A DNA stretch of 43,291 nucleotides, taken from contig NZ_JACJHR010000076.1 in the NCBI RefSeq assembly GCF_014174495.1, positions 1-43,291 of the forward strand, given 5' to 3'. Positions 15,614 through 22,436 of this stretch are shown piece by piece; the first letter of the stretch is position 1; each line of letters opens with the position of its first letter. The stretch is from Amycolatopsis echigonensis (GTDB lineage: Bacteria; Actinomycetota; Actinomycetes; Mycobacteriales; Pseudonocardiaceae). The notes below the pieces were generated by a model that saw nothing but the letters and a program-made list of their open reading frames with translations, did no database searches and was not told where the DNA came from. Position numbers and translations under genes: made by a program.

Positions 15614-16843
15614 TCAGACCTCCCAGGCGACGTGCAGCGACGTCGGGCCGCGGAAGCCCCAGCCCCAGAACTCGACGTCGGAGGAGGTGTCGCGTTCGAG
15701 GTTGGGGATCGACTCGAACAGCTCCTCCAGCGCGATGCGCATGACGTGGTTGGCGAAGTAAATGCCCGCGCAGGCGTGGTTCCCGGCGCCGAAGGCCAGG
15801 TGCGGCAGCGGCGGACGGTGCAGGTCGTAGCGGGTCGGGGCCTCGTAGACGCCGGTGTCGTGGTTGGCCGAGCCGTAGGACAGGATCACCGGCGTGCCGG
15901 CGGGAAGGTCGACCCCGGCGACGGTGACCGGTTTGGTGGAGATCCTCGCGGTGGCCGACCAGATCGGCGACGTCCAGCGCATGCCTTCGGAGATCGCGCG
16001 GGGGATGAGCGCCGGGTCGTCGACGACCTGTTCCAGCTGGTCGGGTTCGCTGAACAGCCCCGCCAGCGTCGAGGCCATGCCGTGGCCCGGTTCCTGCATC
16101 GCGCCGAGCAGGTACACGTAGATGGTGGGGTAGATGTATTCGCGGTCGCGGGTTTTCCCCGGCGGCATGCCGTCGTGCAGCCAGTGCGAGATCGCGGTGT
16201 CGGCGGGTTCGGCGATCCACTTGTCGATCAGCGGGTCGACCGTCGCCTGGATCTCGGCCTTCGCTTCGTCGCCCTGGACGAAACCTTCCGGGTTGGCGAA
16301 TTCGCCGTCCTCGGTCATGGCCGCGTTGGTGAACGACCGGCTCAGTTTCGCGAACCATTCGCGCAGCTTGTCCGATTCGACGCTCTGCAGCCCCAGCAGG
16401 TCGCCGAGGGAGCGGACGCTGACCGGCTCGCAGTACTGGGAGACGAGTTCCGCCCGGCCGTCGTTCTCGAACTTCGCGAGGTAGCCGCGGGCGATGGGCC
16501 GGACGAGGTCGTCGATCCACCGGTCGACCTCGACGGGCTGGAGGGCGGGTTCGACCATCGAGCGCAGGTCGGCGTGGATGTCGCCGTTGACGCCGATGAT
16601 CGCCGGATGGCCGAAGGTGCGGCCGCCGGCCGGCGTGATGACGGCTTCGAAGTCGGGGCTGGTGGCGATCTCGCGGCAGATCTCCGCGGTCGTCGCGACG
16701 TGCGAGCCGAGGACCGGCACGTACGCCAGGGGAGCCTCGCGGCGCAGCCGTTCGTAGGGCTCGTACGGGTTTCGCTCCAGCTGGGCCATGGTGATGTCGC
16801 CGATCCAGGAAAGGTCCGGGGCGGTGGTGCTGTTCGTCGTCAT
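15614..16843 (-). CDS. gcoA: Cytochrome P450, guaiacol O-demethylase (CYP255A type)
   Basis: A 409-residue P450 that demethylates guaiacol-type methoxyphenols to catechols plus formaldehyde. The heme motif FGAGNHACAG puts the axial cysteine at C358, equivalent to C356 of characterised GcoA. The three active-site phenylalanines known to clamp the aromatic ring (F75, F169, F395) are all present two residues later: F77, F171, F397. The I-helix reads GAMQEPGHGM, with proline where most P450s have the conserved threonine, as I recall for GcoA. The start at 16843 was chosen for AAGGAGG upstream; the longer open frame adds an N-terminus not found in the family. It is the first gene of gcoAB, divergent from an AraC-type regulator. 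The resulting catechol would enter ring cleavage elsewhere in the genome. Confidence 0.95.
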   Translation of the reverse strand: MTTNSTTAPDLSWIGDITMAQLERNPYEPYERLRREAPLAYVPVLGSHVATTAEICREIATSPDFEAVITPAGGRTFGHPAIIGVNGDIHADLRSMVEPALQPVEVDRWIDDLVRPIARGYLAKFENDGRAELVSQYCEPVSVRSLGDLLGLQSVESDKLREWFAKLSRSFTNAAMTEDGEFANPEGFVQGDEAKAEIQATVDPLIDKWIAEPADTAISHWLHDGMPPGKTRDREYIYPTIYVYLLGAMQEPGHGMASTLAGLFSEPDQLEQVVDDPALIPRAISEGMRWTSPIWSATARISTKPVTVAGVDLPAGTPVILSYGSANHDTGVYEAPTRYDLHRPPLPHLAFGAGNHACAGIYFANHVMRIALEELFESIPNLERDTSSDVEFWGWGFRGPTSLHVAWEV

Positions 16844-16974
16844 TGACGCGGCCTCCTTCGGGACTTCGTCCGGGTCGGAGGAAAGGTAGGTCCGGGCGAG
16901 CCGGGCCGACGACACGCCAAGCGCGGATCCGGTACGGATCGCGCGACGAATCCGGCGCGTCGCCGCTGATCAGC

Positions 16975-16980
16975 TAGCAT
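16975..16980 (+). promoter_or_regulatory. -10 box for a probably leaderless gcoR transcript
   Basis: TAGCAT ends six bases before the ATG at 16987, placing the expected transcription start on the A of the start codon. No ribosome binding site is present, which supports leaderless expression, common in actinomycetes. No clear -35 box is seen. An inverted repeat GCGACG/CGTCGC (16943-16948 and 16958-16963) lies just upstream and may be part of a regulator site. Confidence 0.4.
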
Positions 16981-16986
16981 GCGTCC

Positions 16987-17922
16987 ATGTCCGCACGCCG
17001 GGGTGCGGCGCCGCGGGACTGGGAGCGAGTCTCGAAGTCGGTGGCCGCCGCCTACTTTCCGCATCAGCTGACGCCGCTGCGCGGCGGCCGCGAGCCGCGG
17101 CTGACCCTCCGGACGCTGGACCTCGGCCCGGTGCTGATCGGGTACGTCGGCTGGGGAGCCGACGTCGAGATCGCCTGCGACTACCCGTCCGCCTACGAGG
17201 TCAACCTGCCCTTGACCGGCCACCTCGCCAGCCGCGGCAGGCACGGCACGGTCACGTCGGTGCCCGGGCAGGCGACGGTCTTCCGGGCCGACACGCCGTC
17301 GCTGATCACCCACTGGGACGCGACCTGCACCGTGCTGGGCGTCAAATTCGACCGGGACTGGCTGGACCGCGAGGCCGAGCGGGTCCTCGGCGCCGGGACC
17401 GTCCGCGTGGCCGGCGCGCTCCCGGACCAGCTTCGCCTCGAACACGGCCCGGCGCGCGATTGGCGGCATCTCGTTTCCGGCTTGTCGTCGCACATGGGCG
17501 ACCGCGCGTTGTTCAGCGACCAGCCGATCGTCCGGGAACAGCTGGCCGGAGCGGTCGCGGCCGGATTCCTGCTGGCCGGCTGCCCCGACTCCGGCTGCGT
17601 CCCGGCGCCGCGGCCGCGCGCGATCATGCGGGTGGTCGACGCCGTCCGCGCCGACCCGGCCCGGGCGTGGACCGCCGCGGACATGGCGGCCGTCGCCGGG
17701 ACCACGGTCCGCAGGCTGCAGGAAAGCTTCCGGGAGTGGGTCGGATGCACGCCGACGGAACACCTGGTCGGCGTCCGGCTGCAGCGCGCCCGCGCGGACC
17801 TCGAAGCGCACCCGGAATCCTCGGTCAGCGAAATCGCCGCGCGGTGGGGCTTTTCGAGCGCGAGCCGGTTCGCGGCGGCGTTCCGCAGGCGTTATGGACG
17901 TCCGCCGTCGCAAGCTCGATGA
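16987..17922 (+). CDS. gcoR: AraC-family regulator adjacent to gcoAB
   Basis: A 311-residue regulator. The N-terminal half is a cupin-like effector domain of the AraC_binding_2 type (EVNLPLTGHLASRGRHGTVTSVPGQATVFRADTP, then VLGVKFDRDWLDREAERVLG). The C-terminal double helix-turn-helix spans about residues 215-308, with AADMAAVAGTTVRRLQESFREWVGCTPTEHLVGVRLQRARADL followed by SVSEIAARWGFSSASRFAAAFRRRYGRPPS. Transcribed divergently from gcoAB, 143 bp apart, it is likely the activator that switches on the demethylase with guaiacol or a related phenol. An AraC-type gcoR next to gcoAB is known in other actinobacteria. The effector itself cannot be read from the sequence. Confidence 0.88.
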   Translation: MSARRGAAPRDWERVSKSVAAAYFPHQLTPLRGGREPRLTLRTLDLGPVLIGYVGWGADVEIACDYPSAYEVNLPLTGHLASRGRHGTVTSVPGQATVFRADTPSLITHWDATCTVLGVKFDRDWLDREAERVLGAGTVRVAGALPDQLRLEHGPARDWRHLVSGLSSHMGDRALFSDQPIVREQLAGAVAAGFLLAGCPDSGCVPAPRPRAIMRVVDAVRADPARAWTAADMAAVAGTTVRRLQESFREWVGCTPTEHLVGVRLQRARADLEAHPESSVSEIAARWGFSSASRFAAAFRRRYGRPPSQAR

Positions 17923-18190
17923 GGGCGGCGGGTTCGCGCCAGGCCGCGACCGCCCGGGTGGGGCGAGCAGCCGGGGTCGGCGGGCCAGGCGTCGAGCAGG
18001 CGCGGGAGGTCCGGGTGGTCCTGGCGGCAAGCGCAGTCACTCCGGTGGCTGGCTGAGGATCTCCGAGGCGGTCTTCGCGGGTGCGGGCAGTGCGGACCAC
18101 CCTGCGAGACGGGCGTGGCGGAGACCTGTCCGGCCGCGACGCCGGTCGCCTCGCGGGGTAGTTTGGCGAGGAGAGCGGGCCGGTTTCCCG

Positions 18191-18472
18191 TTATCCGCGA
18201 GAGAAGCCGTCCAGGCTGCCGCCGGCCCGGTGCTGTCGTCGGCCAGGCCTGCGGAGGTGTTCGTCGACGCGCCGGGTGAGCCGGTCCAATTCCGCCAGCA
18301 GCTGCGGCAGTGGTCGCTCCGCCGTGCCCGCACCGCCGTGGGTGTCCGGATTTTCTCGTTGCGCGCCAGAATGTATCGCCGTCATCGTCGTCACCGCCTC
18401 GCGCGTCGCCGAACGGAATGCCAGATCCGAACTTCCCGGTACCCGGGTGCGGGTAAACGTGGCGCTGGTCAC
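18191..18472 (-). CDS. Small hypothetical protein, third ORF of the tRNA-like operon
   Basis: A 93-codon frame whose GTG start overlaps the stop of the 47-codon ORF upstream (GTGA). The first 45 residues look unstructured. The stretch PLPQLLAELDRLTRRVDEHLRRP (about 55-77) has a heptad-like leucine spacing consistent with a short amphipathic helix or coiled coil. An internal ATG (MTAIHSG) could be the true start. I do not recognise a family. Support comes mainly from the chained 4-bp overlap with its neighbours; codon usage alone is not decisive at this length. The 268 bp between its stop and gcoR hold no gene I can support. Confidence 0.45.
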   Translation of the reverse strand: MTSATFTRTRVPGSSDLAFRSATREAVTTMTAIHSGAQRENPDTHGGAGTAERPLPQLLAELDRLTRRVDEHLRRPGRRQHRAGGSLDGFSRG

Positions 18473-18612
18473 GGCTGGCTTTTGCCGACCTGGCGGAAGG
18501 GCGAGCGCCTGCGGGACGTCCCGCCCGATCCGCTTCCCGCCGAGTCGAGGAGTCCTTTGTGGACGGCGCGGTTCCTGCCGGGCGAGTCGGTCGTGGTGCC
18601 GGGAGCCGTCAT
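18469..18612 (-). CDS. 47-residue hypothetical protein translationally coupled to the large protein
   Basis: The ATG at 18612 overlaps the stop of the 758-residue gene (ATGA) and has a strong ribosome site, GGAGG, four bases upstream. The peptide is Gly/Ser/Arg-rich and basic (SGSGGTSRRRSPFRQVGK near the C-terminus) and probably disordered. A basic disordered peptide could bind RNA, but no motif proves this. The 4-bp overlap at both ends and the strong ribosome site are the reasons for calling it. It is too short to assign to a family. Confidence 0.45.
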   Translation of the reverse strand: MTAPGTTTDSPGRNRAVHKGLLDSAGSGSGGTSRRRSPFRQVGKSQP

Positions 18613-20885
18613 GCTTCCTCCTCTTCGCCCGGCAGGCACCAGTGCCTGCCGGTGGTCCAGCCGAGGAAGCGCCGTCCCGTTCCGTCGGGCGTCCGGCCGT
18701 CCGGGGTGAACCGGCCGCCGTCGACCACGTGGGCCAGGCCGGTCACTGCCGGGGTGAAGCGCTCGGCCAGGCCCGCCCGGGCCACCTGCGCGGCGAGCTG
18801 GCGCACGGTCGTGCGCTGAGTGTCCGTGTTGCAGAAGCTCAAGAAGAACAGTGCCTGCCGCCAGGCGTACGCCGCGTTCTTGACCGCTTGCAGGGCCGCG
18901 TGGCGATGGTCGGTGCGGATCGCCAGCCGGTCCACCGTCCACGCCAACGACTCCGCGGCCAGCTCGGGCGCGGAGGCCCGGAGCCGGTCCCGCAGACCCA
19001 GCGTGTCCACCAGAACTGCCAGGTTCTGCGTCGTGAGGATCTGGCTCTGCTCCAGCACCGTGCCGTTCGCGGCCACCGAGCCGGGCGTCCGCGTCGGCCG
19101 GGCTTCGGCGGCTCGGGCGACGCACAGGTCGGCGAAGTCGTCGGCGGTGCGTTTGGCCAGCACGCGGAACGGGCGCGGGCGTGGCGCCGACGTCCAGGAC
19201 TGCGGCAGGTCGTAGTAGCGGGCGTAGAGCGTGCCCGCCATCGCGCGACTCGTGAGCTCCGCCGCCGTGCGCCATTTCGCGGTGAACGTGCCCATGAAGA
19301 TGTCGGCGGCGACTTCCTCCACCAGCGGCATCGGCAGCCCGGCCTGTTTCGCGAGTGCGCCCAGCTCGCGCACCAGCGTGTTCGGCAGGATGGCCTGCGG
19401 GAACGCGCTGAGCGCCAGCAGCACCGTCTGGGCCAGCGTCTGGCGCGCCGCCCGGGCGGTGTCCGGCCGCCGCGCTCGCAGCGGATCGATCGCGCGGACC
19501 CAGGGCAGTTCCTCGAGCCGGACCTGGTCTTCCAGGTCGAGCAGCAGCAGGCTCCGCCGGCGGCGGAAGGCCGCGTAGATCTTCGCGTACAGCGTCGAAA
19601 GCTGCTCGTTGTCGAAGTTCGCGGCCAGCAGTTGCGCGGTGATCTGCGGCAGGACCGTCGCGAGCACGTCGGCTGAGGTGATCACGTCGCGCGCGACCAG
19701 TTCTTCGATCGGCGCCTCCAGCGCGCGGGCGACCTTGGTGACCAGGTGCGCTGGCGCGTCTCCGGCGACCGGCTCGAGCGACGGCAGCCCGCCGTCGGCC
19801 GGGAAGCGGTCCAGCCGTTCGGCCAGCGCGGCCGCGAGTTCGGCGTGGGTGGGCTGCGCGGCGACCGAGGCCTGCAAAGCCCGCAGCGCCGCCCGCGGTT
19901 CCGAGTCCGGTTCGCCGTGCTTGGCGATCGTGTTCGCCAGGGCACGGCGGATCCAGCCCACGTCCCGGCCGGTCAGTTCCGTGCTGTCGTGCTCGCACGC
20001 CAGCAGCGCGCGATGCAGCCGGGCGAAGTTGCTCTTCGGGTGGGTGTGGGCTTTCGACGCGGTGTACCGGACGCTCGCGGTCGCGTAGTCGGCGAGCCAC
20101 TCGGCGCGTCGCTGGCTCCAGTCCCGCGGCCAGGTACGGCACGGCCAGCCGCCGGTGACGTCGTTTCCGTCCAGCCGCGGCAGCTCGCCCTCGACGGTGT
20201 CGCACCACAGCGCGACCAGCCGGTCGAACAGCGGGTGCCACACCTTCAGCGTTTCCAGCATCGCCGCGATCGCGGGCCGGGTGCGCGCCGACCGCAGCGA
20301 TTCCCGGACTTCGCCGACGGTGCTCAGCCGTACCAGTGCGCCCGTCGGTCGCGGCGCCGCGCCCGGCAGCGGAGCCAGGCGCAGGCGAGGCAGGTGCGGA
20401 CGAAGCTCCGCGATCAGGTCGAGCGCGGCTTCGGCGTGCCCGTGGTCCAGCAGCCAGGCCACGACCGGCAGCGCGGCGTCCTCGGGAAGCTCGATCCGGT
20501 ACGACTCGGAGGCCAGCATGGCGCGCAGCGCGGCGAGCCCGGCGTCGGTGAGGTACCAGAGGTTGAGCCGTTCGCGGTCGGTGGCGCCCGGCCCGTCGGC
20601 GCACAGAGCGGCCTCGGCGGGCGAAAGCGGGACCTCAGCGAGGAAGCGGCCGGGGGCGAACCCGCCGTGCGCGACCTCGAGGGTCATCCACGCCGGAGTT
20701 TCCGCGACCGGAACCCGCGAGCCGATTCGCAGGGAGCCGTCGGCCATGCCCGCCAGGATTTCCTGCCACCGGCTCGCTTTCGCCCGCGCACGCTGGCGCG
20801 TCGCGCCGTCCTTCGCGGACGCGGCGGTGCGCACAGCCCGTTCGAGCTGCCCGTAGGCGTACCCCGGCGAAGCGGTGTGTCCCAT
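18609..20885 (-). CDS. Uncharacterised 758-residue protein encoded behind two tRNA-like RNAs
   Basis: I do not recognise this protein. It starts MGHTASPGYAYGQLERAVRT with a Lys/Arg-rich helix (residues about 25-45). A middle region has many alternating Leu/Ala helical segments, for example LPQITAQLLAANFDNEQLSTLYAKIYAAFRRRRSLLLLDLEDQVRLEELPW, suggesting an all-helical repeat-like solenoid. There is no signal peptide, membrane segment, Walker motif or zinc cluster. It does not look like a TROVE/Ro60 protein, the one family known to pair with tRNA-like Y RNAs in bacteria, though that should be tested structurally. The ATG at 20885 has AGGGGGAA upstream. Only 23 bp separate it from the nearest tRNA-like gene, so 3' processing of that RNA would leave an mRNA with little more than its ribosome site. 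Two small ORFs follow with 4-bp overlaps. An RNA-binding or RNA-modifying role is a guess from context. Confidence 0.85.
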   Translation of the reverse strand: MGHTASPGYAYGQLERAVRTAASAKDGATRQRARAKASRWQEILAGMADGSLRIGSRVPVAETPAWMTLEVAHGGFAPGRFLAEVPLSPAEAALCADGPGATDRERLNLWYLTDAGLAALRAMLASESYRIELPEDAALPVVAWLLDHGHAEAALDLIAELRPHLPRLRLAPLPGAAPRPTGALVRLSTVGEVRESLRSARTRPAIAAMLETLKVWHPLFDRLVALWCDTVEGELPRLDGNDVTGGWPCRTWPRDWSQRRAEWLADYATASVRYTASKAHTHPKSNFARLHRALLACEHDSTELTGRDVGWIRRALANTIAKHGEPDSEPRAALRALQASVAAQPTHAELAAALAERLDRFPADGGLPSLEPVAGDAPAHLVTKVARALEAPIEELVARDVITSADVLATVLPQITAQLLAANFDNEQLSTLYAKIYAAFRRRRSLLLLDLEDQVRLEELPWVRAIDPLRARRPDTARAARQTLAQTVLLALSAFPQAILPNTLVRELGALAKQAGLPMPLVEEVAADIFMGTFTAKWRTAAELTSRAMAGTLYARYYDLPQSWTSAPRPRPFRVLAKRTADDFADLCVARAAEARPTRTPGSVAANGTVLEQSQILTTQNLAVLVDTLGLRDRLRASAPELAAESLAWTVDRLAIRTDHRHAALQAVKNAAYAWRQALFFLSFCNTDTQRTTVRQLAAQVARAGLAERFTPAVTGLAHVVDGGRFTPDGRTPDGTGRRFLGWTTGRHWCLPGEEEEA

Positions 20886-20908
20886 GTGGATTCCCCCTGC
20901 TGTCGAGA

Positions 20909-20980
20909 CTTGGAGGCAGGATTCGAACCTGCGCCCTCCCGGAATACAGCCGGGTGTTCTGCCTGCTGAACTACTCCAAG
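20909..20980 (-). tRNA. tRNA-like RNA with GUA (Tyr) anticodon, probably a tRNA mimic
   Basis: Folds by eye into a complete 72-nt cloverleaf. Acceptor CTTGGAG/CTCCAAG, U8-A9, D-stem GTTC/GAAC with AGCAGGCA loop, anticodon stem CCCGG/CCGGG with loop CTGTATT, five-base variable loop AGGGC, T-stem GCAGG/CCTGC and loop TTCGAAT. The anticodon is GTA. Against a normal tRNA-Tyr: bacterial tRNA-Tyr has a long variable arm, G1-C72 and A73, while this has a short variable loop, C1-G72, U73, U37 and no encoded CCA. It lies 23 bp upstream of the 758-residue gene on the same strand. Confidence 0.7.
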
Positions 20981-20995
20981 AGGCGGGGGAAGCGA

Positions 20996-21066
20996 CATGG
21001 AGGCGGGATTCGAACCCGCGCCCTCCCGGTTACGAGCCGGGTGATCTGCCGCTGATCTACTCCATG
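20996..21066 (-). tRNA. tRNA-like RNA with CGU (Thr) anticodon, probably a tRNA mimic
   Basis: Folds by eye into a 71-nt cloverleaf. Acceptor CATGGAG/CTCCATG, U8-A9, D-stem GATC/GATC with loop AGCGGCA, anticodon stem CCCGG/CCGGG with loop CTCGTAA, variable loop AGGGC, T-stem GCGGG/CCCGC and loop TTCGAAT. The anticodon CGT would read ACG (Thr). G15/C48 and the GG of the D-loop are present, so an L-shape is likely. C1-G72 and U73 are unlike bacterial tRNA-Thr, and CCA is not encoded. It is 15 nt upstream of its sister RNA and shares the variable loop, anticodon stem and T-loop exactly. An automatic annotator may call it tRNA-Thr. Confidence 0.72.
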
Positions 21067-21084
21067 GTGTTCCCCGCGCCGGAA

Positions 21085-21090
21085 AGCCTA
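21085..21090 (-). promoter_or_regulatory. Possible -10 box for the tRNA-like operon
   Basis: TAGGCT on the minus strand lies 18 bp before the first nucleotide of the distal tRNA-like RNA, giving a predicted start about 11 nt upstream of its 5' end. No good -35 box is visible. It is the only -10-like element close by. Confidence 0.35.
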
Positions 21091-21135
21091 GGTCGGCGGG
21101 GGACCGCACCGCCACCGATATACGACGGGGCCGGC

Positions 21136-21157
21136 GGGCGGCGCCGAAGCGTCGCCC
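21136..21157 (-). terminator. Hairpin after the sugar permease gene
   Basis: On the minus strand GGGCGACGC, loop TTCG, GCGCCGCCC form a nine-pair stem with one A/C mismatch and a stable C(UUCG)G loop. It starts 38 bp past the permease stop and ends before the tRNA-like promoter. There is no U-tract, common for actinomycete terminators. Confidence 0.5.
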
Positions 21158-21194
21158 ACCGGCAACCCAGGACCCGATGCCGAGCGCGGGACGG

Positions 21195-22436
21195 TCAGCG
21201 AGCTGCGGCGCCCGCGCGGCGTTTGGTCCAGATGTCGTACGCGACCGCGGCGAGCAGCACCGCGCCCTTGACGAGCATGACCCGTTCGCTGGGAGCGCCG
21301 ATCAGCGACATGCCGTTGTTGATGACCGCCATGATCAGGCCGCCGGTGATGGCTCCGACGACCTTGCCGACCCCGCCCTGGACCGCGGCGCCGCCGATGA
21401 ACGCGGCGGCGATGGCGTCGAGTTCGAAGTTGACGCCCGCCGTCGGCCCGGCCTGGTTGAGGCGGCCGGCGAAGATGATGCCGGCCAGCGCGGCGAGGAC
21501 GCCCATGTTGACGAAGACCCAGAACGTCACCGATTTGACCTTGACCCCGGACAGGGTCGCGGCCTGCAGGTTCCCGCCGATGGCGTAGATGTGCCTGCCG
21601 AACACGGATTTCCCGGCGACGAGCGAGTAGCCGAGCACGAGGACGGCGAGCAGGACGAGGACCCAGGGGAGATTGCGGAACCGGGCGAGCTGCACGACGA
21701 CGGCGAGCACGAGCGCGGCGGCGACGGCGATTTTGAGCACGAACAGCGGGAACGGGTCGACTTCCTGGCCGTAGCCGAGCCGGGCGGTGCGCTTGCGCCA
21801 TTGGGTGAGCACGATCCCGGCGACCACCACGACCCCGGCGAGGAGGCTGAAGAGGTCGGCTCCGCCGAGCGGGCCGAGGCCGATGTTGCCGAGGTAGCCG
21901 CCGGTGAAGCCGTTGGACAGGGTGCGGATGGCGTCCGGGAACGGGCCGATGCCCTGGTTGCCGAGCACGGTCAGGGTGAGCGCGCGGAAGGCGAGCATCC
22001 CGGCCAGTGTCACGATGAAGGCGGGGATGCCGAAGTAGGCCACCCAGTATCCCTGCCAGGCGCCGATCACCGCGCCGACCACAAGGGTGAGCACGACCGC
22101 GAGCGGCCAGGGCAGCCCGAGGTTGACCGTGAGGACCGCGGCGACCGCGCCGGTCATCGCCACGACCGAGCCCGCGGAGAGGTCGATGTGCCCGGAGATG
22201 ATCACCAGGATCATCCCGATGGCGAGGATCAGCACGTAGGAGTTCTGCACGATGATGTTCGAGATGTTCTGCGGTTCGAGCAGCGCGCCGCCGGTGATCG
22301 CCTCGAACAGCACCACGATCAGCGCGAAGGCGACGTAGATGCCGCTCTGCCGGAGGTTGATCGAAATCCGCCGGGGGCTGCGCCCCGCGGGCGGGGCGGC
22401 CGGATCGGCTGGCCGCACGGGGTTCGTGGTGGTCAT
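21195..22436 (-). CDS. Monosaccharide ABC transporter permease (XylH/GguB-like)
   Basis: A 413-residue permease of the ribose/xylose/galactose class. After a Pro-rich cytosolic start (about 35 residues) come about 10-12 membrane helices. The conserved segments AIGMILVIISGHIDLSAGSVVAMTGAVAAV and GRHIYAIGGNLQAATLSGVKV, with GGAAVQGGVGKVVGAITGGLIMAVINNGMSL near the end, are typical of the CUT2 family. Its length and inserted loop fit the 'multiple monosaccharide' GguB/XylH group rather than the shorter RbsC. The ATG at 22436 overlaps the ATPase stop by 4 bp. It is the last gene of the arabinose operon and is followed by a hairpin. Confidence 0.92.
   Translation of the reverse strand: MTTTNPVRPADPAAPPAGRSPRRISINLRQSGIYVAFALIVVLFEAITGGALLEPQNISNIIVQNSYVLILAIGMILVIISGHIDLSAGSVVAMTGAVAAVLTVNLGLPWPLAVVLTLVVGAVIGAWQGYWVAYFGIPAFIVTLAGMLAFRALTLTVLGNQGIGPFPDAIRTLSNGFTGGYLGNIGLGPLGGADLFSLLAGVVVVAGIVLTQWRKRTARLGYGQEVDPFPLFVLKIAVAAALVLAVVVQLARFRNLPWVLVLLAVLVLGYSLVAGKSVFGRHIYAIGGNLQAATLSGVKVKSVTFWVFVNMGVLAALAGIIFAGRLNQAGPTAGVNFELDAIAAAFIGGAAVQGGVGKVVGAITGGLIMAVINNGMSLIGAPSERVMLVKGAVLLAAVAYDIWTKRRAGAAAR

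Noticed and set aside
17825..18333. Two further small minus-strand frames after the 93-codon ORF (18037-18333 and a GTG at 18042 overlapping its stop)
   Set aside because: They overlap the 93-codon ORF or the end of gcoR, have no ribosome site and look compositionally random; the stop-start overlap is likely chance.
18609..20885. TROVE/Ro60 identity for the 758-residue protein
   Set aside because: The pairing with tRNA-like RNAs suggested it, but I could not find the TROVE-type opening segments or a von Willebrand A metal site in the sequence.
20909..21066. Simple annotation as ordinary tRNA-Tyr and tRNA-Thr genes
   Set aside because: The folding is tRNA-like, but the short variable loop in the GUA species, C1-G72, U73, U37 in one copy, and the tight link to a protein gene argue against ordinary decoding tRNAs. 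I kept the tRNA type but called them mimics.
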